Made by a program: the position numbers and the translations under genes. The notes beneath the pieces are model-generated. The model ran no database searches and was not told where the DNA came from. It saw only the letters and a program-made list of their open reading frames with translations. Shown in pieces: positions 6,739 through 9,784 of a stretch of DNA of 9,784 nucleotides. Position 1 is the first letter of the stretch. Every line of letters starts with the position of its first letter. The DNA is taken from the NCBI GenBank assembly GCA_900546485.1, contig URDK01000095.1, positions 1-9,784 on the forward strand, written 5' to 3'. The stretch comes from an uncultured Eubacteriales bacterium. Its GTDB lineage: Bacteria > Bacillota > Clostridia > Oscillospirales > Oscillospiraceae.

Positions 6739-7335
6739 ATGGACATCGAAAAACTCAAAAAGAACCTCGAGGGACGCGGCTTTACGTTCCGCTATTTTGA
6801 GACCGGCGCCGAGGCGGCCGACTATCTGACGGAGCAGCTCGCCGGCAAAACCGTCGGCATAGGCGGCAGCAAGACCGTTGAGGCCATCGGCCTCTACGAG
6901 AAGCTCCAGGGCAAGGCCGCGGACGTGGCCTGGCACTGGAAGACAGAGCCGGACGAGGCCCGCGCGAGGGCTGCCAAGGCTCAGATTTATATTTCCAGCG
7001 CCAACGGCATAGCTGAGACGGGCGAGATAATAAATATAGACGGTGCGGGCAATCGTGTGGCCTCCAATCTCTACGGCCATGAGAAGGTCTATATCGTCGC
7101 GGGCGTAAACAAGGTATGTCCTGACGTTGAGAAGGCCTTCTGGCGGGCCAGAAACGTGGCCGCTCCGCTCAACGCGCGCCGCTTTGGTAAGAACACCCCC
7201 TGCGTCACCGGTGAGCTCAAGTGCTATGACTGCCGCAGCGCTGAGCGTATCTGCCGCGGCGTGTCCATGCTCATGGAGCCCATGATGGGCATGCCGATAG
7301 AGGTTGTAATCATCAACGAGGAGCTGGGCTACTGA
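6739..7335 (+). CDS. LUD domain protein (lactate-utilization LutC/YkgG-like, DUF162)
   Basis: This 198-residue protein has the LUD fold pattern: 'VGIGGSKTVEAIGL' (39-52), 'SSANGIAETGEIINIDGAGNRVA' region (87-108), 'YIVAGVNKV' (118-126) and 'WRARNVAAPLNARRF'. A Cys series follows (C155, C162, C165, C172, in a C-x6-C-x2-C-x6-C spacing) that could bind a metal or Fe-S cluster. Related proteins include LutC of the L-lactate dehydrogenase LutABC. No LutA or LutB is present here, so the stand-alone role is unknown; a redox function is likely but unproven. The ATG has a clean AAAGGAG site (6725-6731) at 7-base spacing and lies 15 bases after the YitT gene. Confidence 0.9.
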   Translation: MDIEKLKKNLEGRGFTFRYFETGAEAADYLTEQLAGKTVGIGGSKTVEAIGLYEKLQGKAADVAWHWKTEPDEARARAAKAQIYISSANGIAETGEIINIDGAGNRVASNLYGHEKVYIVAGVNKVCPDVEKAFWRARNVAAPLNARRFGKNTPCVTGELKCYDCRSAERICRGVSMLMEPMMGMPIEVVIINEELGY

Positions 7336-7356
7336 TTTTTGGGAGGAGGCGCGGCC

Positions 7357-8586
7357 GTGAAAAGGACGCTTGCAGCAATACTGGTTCTCGCGGCGCTTGC
7401 AGCGCCGCTGAGCGGCTGCGCCTCCATCTTTGACCAGGAATACCTTACGATAGAGAATTACGCCGAATCCACGGCCACGCCCCAGCAGACGGAGGGCTCT
7501 GTGGCGGTGGAAAACTACCTCGAGCTCAAGCTCGCCATAAACAAGCTTGTCACTGCGCACGAGGAGCGCGGCTCGCTGGATTTCAGCGGCTACGACGGAG
7601 AGAACATCCGCGACGACCTTGCCTCTGCATGCAACGACGTCAGAAGCGAGACCGCGCTCGCCGCCTATGCCGTGGACTACATTTCCTACGACCTTGACAG
7701 GCTTGTGAGCTACTATGAGGCCGATGTGTTCATTTACTACCTGCACACGCAGGAGGAATTGGACTCAATAGTCAGCGTGAGCACGGTGAGTGGTCTGTAC
7801 GACGCAATATGCGACGCGCTCGAGGAGATGAGCACTGAACTGGTCGTCATGGTGAACGCCTCCGGCGCCGGAGAGGCGGAGGTCATCGACTATGTGACAG
7901 AGGCGTATTTTGCCGACCCGCTCTCATGCGTGAACCGCCCGCAGGCAGAGGTCACCATGTACACCGGCGGCGGACTGCAGCGCATCTACGAAATAAACCT
8001 GGACTACGGAGCCAGCTCGCCCACGCTCAAGTCCCGCAAGGAGATATTGACGGGCGACCTTGAAGACCTGGCTGCGCGTGTCACGGCGCAGGGCTCGGCC
8101 TATCGTGCCCTCCAGGCGGCGACTGTTATAATGGAGTCCTGCCGCTCGGACGCGGAGGCGGGTGGCACCTTCTGGGACGCAGTGCACCTTGGCTCGGCCA
8201 ACAGCGAGGGCATGGCCCTGGCCTTTAAGGCGCTGTGCGACATGGTGGGCGTGGAATGCCTTGTGGTCTCCGGACGCCTCGACCGCGCGGAGCACTACTG
8301 GAACATAATCACCGTAGACGGCGCGAGCTACCATGTGGACGTCAGCGCTGCTGCGGAGTTTGGCCTCGCGGGGACCTTCCTCATCAGCGATTCCGACATG
8401 TGGGGCCACTACTGGTGGGACAATGAGAAGTACCCCCAGTGCGAGGGCAGCTTGTCTTATTCCGCGCTGATTGAGGAGCCTGACGAGCCGAGTCCCGAGA
8501 CCAGTCCCGACAGCGAGAGCCCCAGTCCCAGTCAAAGTCCGAGCACTTCAGAAGAGCCGGACGCGGAAAATTCACAAAGCCCTTGA
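7357..8586 (+). CDS. Lipoprotein with degenerate transglutaminase-like domain
   Basis: The 409-residue product begins at GTG 7357, 7 bases after GGAGG (7345-7349), and not at the TTG at 7339, which lies before that site. Residues 1-21 form a lipoprotein signal (KR, hydrophobic core, lipobox Leu-Ser-Gly-Cys with C21), so it should be anchored to the outer face of the membrane. Residues about 25-240 are not recognised. Residues about 275-345 resemble a bacterial transglutaminase-like domain: 'SEGMALAFKALC', 'HYWN' (H313) and 'YHVDVS' (D328). At the usual Cys of the 'GVCEGYA' motif there is Ser283, so a Ser-His-Asp triad or loss of activity is expected. The last 35 residues are a Ser/Pro/Glu-rich tail, probably disordered. 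It lies 21 bases after the LUD gene and is the last protein of the operon. Function is unknown; the domain call is moderate. Confidence 0.85.
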   Translation: MKRTLAAILVLAALAAPLSGCASIFDQEYLTIENYAESTATPQQTEGSVAVENYLELKLAINKLVTAHEERGSLDFSGYDGENIRDDLASACNDVRSETALAAYAVDYISYDLDRLVSYYEADVFIYYLHTQEELDSIVSVSTVSGLYDAICDALEEMSTELVVMVNASGAGEAEVIDYVTEAYFADPLSCVNRPQAEVTMYTGGGLQRIYEINLDYGASSPTLKSRKEILTGDLEDLAARVTAQGSAYRALQAATVIMESCRSDAEAGGTFWDAVHLGSANSEGMALAFKALCDMVGVECLVVSGRLDRAEHYWNIITVDGASYHVDVSAAAEFGLAGTFLISDSDMWGHYWWDNEKYPQCEGSLSYSALIEEPDEPSPETSPDSESPSPSQSPSTSEEPDAENSQSP

Positions 8587-8610
8587 CAAATTCAAAAAAC
8601 GTGCTAAAAT
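8583..8610 (+). promoter_or_regulatory. Promoter of tRNA-Gly
   Basis: A perfect -35 TTGACA (8583-8588) and TAAAAT (8605-8610, 5 of 6) are separated by 16 bases, with a TGC extension before the -10. The -35 contains the TGA stop (8584-8586) of the lipoprotein gene, so the promoter is packed into the end of that gene. RNA would start near 8617-8619, just before the mature tRNA. Confidence 0.85.
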
Positions 8611-8622
8611 AACAAACGTTTT

Positions 8623-8698
8623 GCGGGCATAGCTCATCCGGTAGAGCGCCACCTTGCCAAGGTGGAGGTAGCGAGTTCGAGCCTCGTTGCCCGCTCCA
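8623..8698 (+). tRNA. tRNA-Gly (anticodon GCC)
   Basis: A complete 76-base cloverleaf is present. The acceptor stem is GCGGGCA with TGCCCGC, the D stem GCTC/GAGC, and the anticodon stem CCACC/GGTGG with loop TTGCCAA placing GCC at 8656-8658. The variable loop is AGGTA, the T arm GCGAG/CTCGT carries TTCGAGC, the discriminator is T, and CCA is genome-encoded (8696-8698). It reads the GGC and GGT glycine codons, and GGC is abundant in this window. It has its own promoter but could also be transcribed by read-through from the upstream operon. Confidence 0.97.
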
Positions 8699-8727
8699 GG
8701 CCATCTTCGGCTTTGCCGAAGATGGCC
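8699..8727. repeat. Perfect 13-bp inverted repeat directly after the tRNA CCA
   Basis: GGCCATCTTCGGC (8699-8711) and its exact reverse complement (8715-8727) flank a TTT loop. It is strong enough to end transcription, but no T-tract follows, so it is not a standard intrinsic terminator. It may protect or guide 3' trimming of the tRNA precursor, or be one copy of a dispersed palindrome. No other copy was noticed in the window. Confidence 0.85.
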
Positions 8728-8747
8728 CACAACGTCCGTAACTTTTT

Positions 8748-8773
8748 AGCACGCTTTTAAGCGTGCTGTTTTT
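8748..8773 (+). terminator. Intrinsic terminator or attenuator between tRNA-Gly and the dehydrogenase gene
   Basis: AGCACGC (8748-8754) pairs with GCGTGCT (8761-8767) around a 6-base loop, followed by GTTTTT (8768-8773). It should end tRNA transcripts. Only 19 bases separate it from the next ATG and no promoter is visible there, so partial read-through may feed the downstream gene. Confidence 0.8.
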
Positions 8774-8792
8774 GTGTCTGGAGGTTATTTTA

Positions 8793-9784
8793 ATGAATGC
8801 AGATGTCGTAATAGTCGGCGCGGGACCTGCCGGAATCTTCACGGCGCTCGAGATGCTGCGCCGCGGCAGCAAAAAGAAGATTGTGATGGTCGAGAAGGGA
8901 CGCGCTCTTGAGAAGCGCAGCTGCCCCAAGGCCAAGACCGGCGTCTGCATGAACTGCAGGCCCAGCTGTCACATCACCACCGGCTTTTCCGGCGCGGGCG
9001 CGTTCTCGGACGGCAAGCTGAGCCTCTCCTATGAGGTGGGCGGCGACCTGCCCAGCCTGATCGGCGAGGAGTTCGCACAGGAGCTCATCCATTACACCGA
9101 TAAGATCTACCTCGAGTTCGGTGCCGACCCCCATGTGGAGGGCATCTACACCGGCGAGGACATCAAGGAGATCCGCAAGAACGCCATCCACGCCGGCCTG
9201 AAGCTGGTGGACTGCCCCATCCGTCATCTGGGCACCGAGAAGGCCCAGCAGCTGTATCTGGCCATCCAGAACTATCTGGCCGACAACGGCGTGGAGATGC
9301 TGTTCAGCACCGAGTGCGAGAACATCATCCTGGAGAACGAGGAGTGCAAGGGCGTGTTCATCAAGGGACCCAAGGACGAGGAAGCCCATGCTGTTTATGC
9401 CGATACTGTGGTCATCGGCACGGGCCGCCGCGGTGCCGACTGGCTGGAGAAGATCTGTGCCGAGCACCACATCGCCCACAAGCCCGGCACCGTTGACATC
9501 GGCGTGCGCGTGGAGTGCCGCAACGAGGTCATGGAAAAGGTGAACAAGGTGCTGTACGAGTCCAAACTCATCGGCTACCCCAAGCCCTGGAAGAACAAGG
9601 TGCGCACCTTCTGCCAGAACCCCGGCGGCTTTGTGGCTCAGGAGAACTACGACAACGACCTGGCCGTGGTCAATGGCCACAGTTTCAAGGAGAAGAAGAG
9701 CGAGAACACCAACCTGGCCATCCTCGTCTCCCACAACTTCACCGAACCCTTCAACCAGCCCATCGCCTACGCCCAGAAGGTGGG
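8793..9784 (+). CDS. FAD-dependent dehydrogenase/oxidoreductase, COG2509-like (3' truncated by window)
   Basis: The frame is open to the window end, giving 330 residues of a protein that is usually around 450-550 long. It starts at ATG 8793, 8 bases after TGGAGG (8779-8784). Residues 4-14 are a dinucleotide-binding 'VVIVGAGPAG' motif, with the acidic end of strand two at Glu34. The Cys-rich stretch C44, C52, C55, C59 leads into 'GFSGAGAFSDGKLSLS', characteristic of uncharacterised FAD-dependent dehydrogenases. A second FAD-contact motif, 'TVVIGTGRRGADWL', is at about 205-218. Substrate is unknown. Codon use departs from the genes upstream: of 23 Ile codons 21 are ATC and 1 is ATA, whereas the LUD gene has 6 ATA of 14 and the lipoprotein gene 9 of 18. 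Leucine is mostly CTG. This could mean a foreign gene, high expression, or a join in the assembly. Confidence 0.9.
   Translation, partial: MNADVVIVGAGPAGIFTALEMLRRGSKKKIVMVEKGRALEKRSCPKAKTGVCMNCRPSCHITTGFSGAGAFSDGKLSLSYEVGGDLPSLIGEEFAQELIHYTDKIYLEFGADPHVEGIYTGEDIKEIRKNAIHAGLKLVDCPIRHLGTEKAQQLYLAIQNYLADNGVEMLFSTECENIILENEECKGVFIKGPKDEEAHAVYADTVVIGTGRRGADWLEKICAEHHIAHKPGTVDIGVRVECRNEVMEKVNKVLYESKLIGYPKPWKNKVRTFCQNPGGFVAQENYDNDLAVVNGHSFKEKKSENTNLAILVSHNFTEPFNQPIAYAQKV

Noticed and set aside
6127..7746. Minus-strand open frame of 539 codons spanning the YitT, LUD and lipoprotein genes
   Set aside because: It crosses three well-supported plus-strand genes and their ribosome sites; the product has no recognisable domain.
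8699..8727. Simple intrinsic terminator for the tRNA
   Set aside because: The hairpin is strong but is followed by CACAACGTCC and not by T residues; the hairpin at 8748-8773 fits better.
8790..9734. Minus-strand open frame of 314 codons opposite the FAD-dependent dehydrogenase
   Set aside because: The plus strand encodes clear FAD-binding motifs through the whole stretch; the antisense product is repetitive in Leu, Val, Gly and His.
1..9784. CRISPR array, transposase, integrase or toxin-antitoxin pair
   Set aside because: No regularly spaced repeats, no transposase or recombinase motifs and no small paired toxin/antitoxin frames were found among the supported genes.

Overview
The window looks like chromosomal DNA from a GC-rich, anaerobic, spore-forming member of the Clostridia, most like the Oscillospiraceae and relatives. 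The evidence is a PolC-type (Gram-positive) replicative polymerase end, a bofA/yaaL sporulation pair, Shine-Dalgarno-led genes, intrinsic terminators with T-tracts, and a divergent second type IIA topoisomerase of the kind clostridia carry besides gyrase. This assignment is inferred from gene content; no rRNA is present.

Layout. (1) 1-312: the 3' end of polC, which converges on a minus-strand yaaL-bofA operon (362-856) through a shared bidirectional terminator (318-355). (2) About 870-1300: a 450-base region with no protein gene. It holds the regulatory sequences of yaaL, a candidate structured RNA of about 280 nt on the plus strand with nested long-range helices, GNRA-capped hairpins and its own terminator, and then a good sigma-A-type promoter. 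(3) 1317-8586: one long plus-strand operon with gaps of 0-21 bases. It encodes a GyrB/ParE-like subunit (broken by a one-base frameshift near 1584), a 96-residue two-TM zinc-ribbon protein, a GyrA/ParC-like subunit, a YitT-family membrane protein, a LUD-domain protein, and a lipoprotein with a transglutaminase-like fold in which the catalytic Cys appears replaced by Ser. (4) 8583-8773: tRNA-Gly(GCC) with its own promoter overlapping the preceding stop codon, a perfect 13-bp hairpin directly after the CCA, and a terminator. (5) 8793 to the end: the 5' two-thirds or so of a COG2509-type FAD-dependent dehydrogenase whose codon use differs from the genes before it.

How the genes work together. 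The two topoisomerase subunits should form an A2B2 ATP-dependent DNA topoisomerase. The zinc-ribbon protein sits between them and appears translationally coupled to both. The YitT, LUD and lipoprotein genes have no obvious mechanistic link to topoisomerase and may simply share its promoter. BofA would act in the forespore/mother-cell sigma-K checkpoint.

The items most worth a second look are the structured RNA, the topoisomerase frameshift, the unusual quinolone-pocket residues of the A subunit, the Cys-to-Ser lipoprotein, and the hairpin and codon-use change around the tRNA. I did not find a clearly new defence or mobile system.
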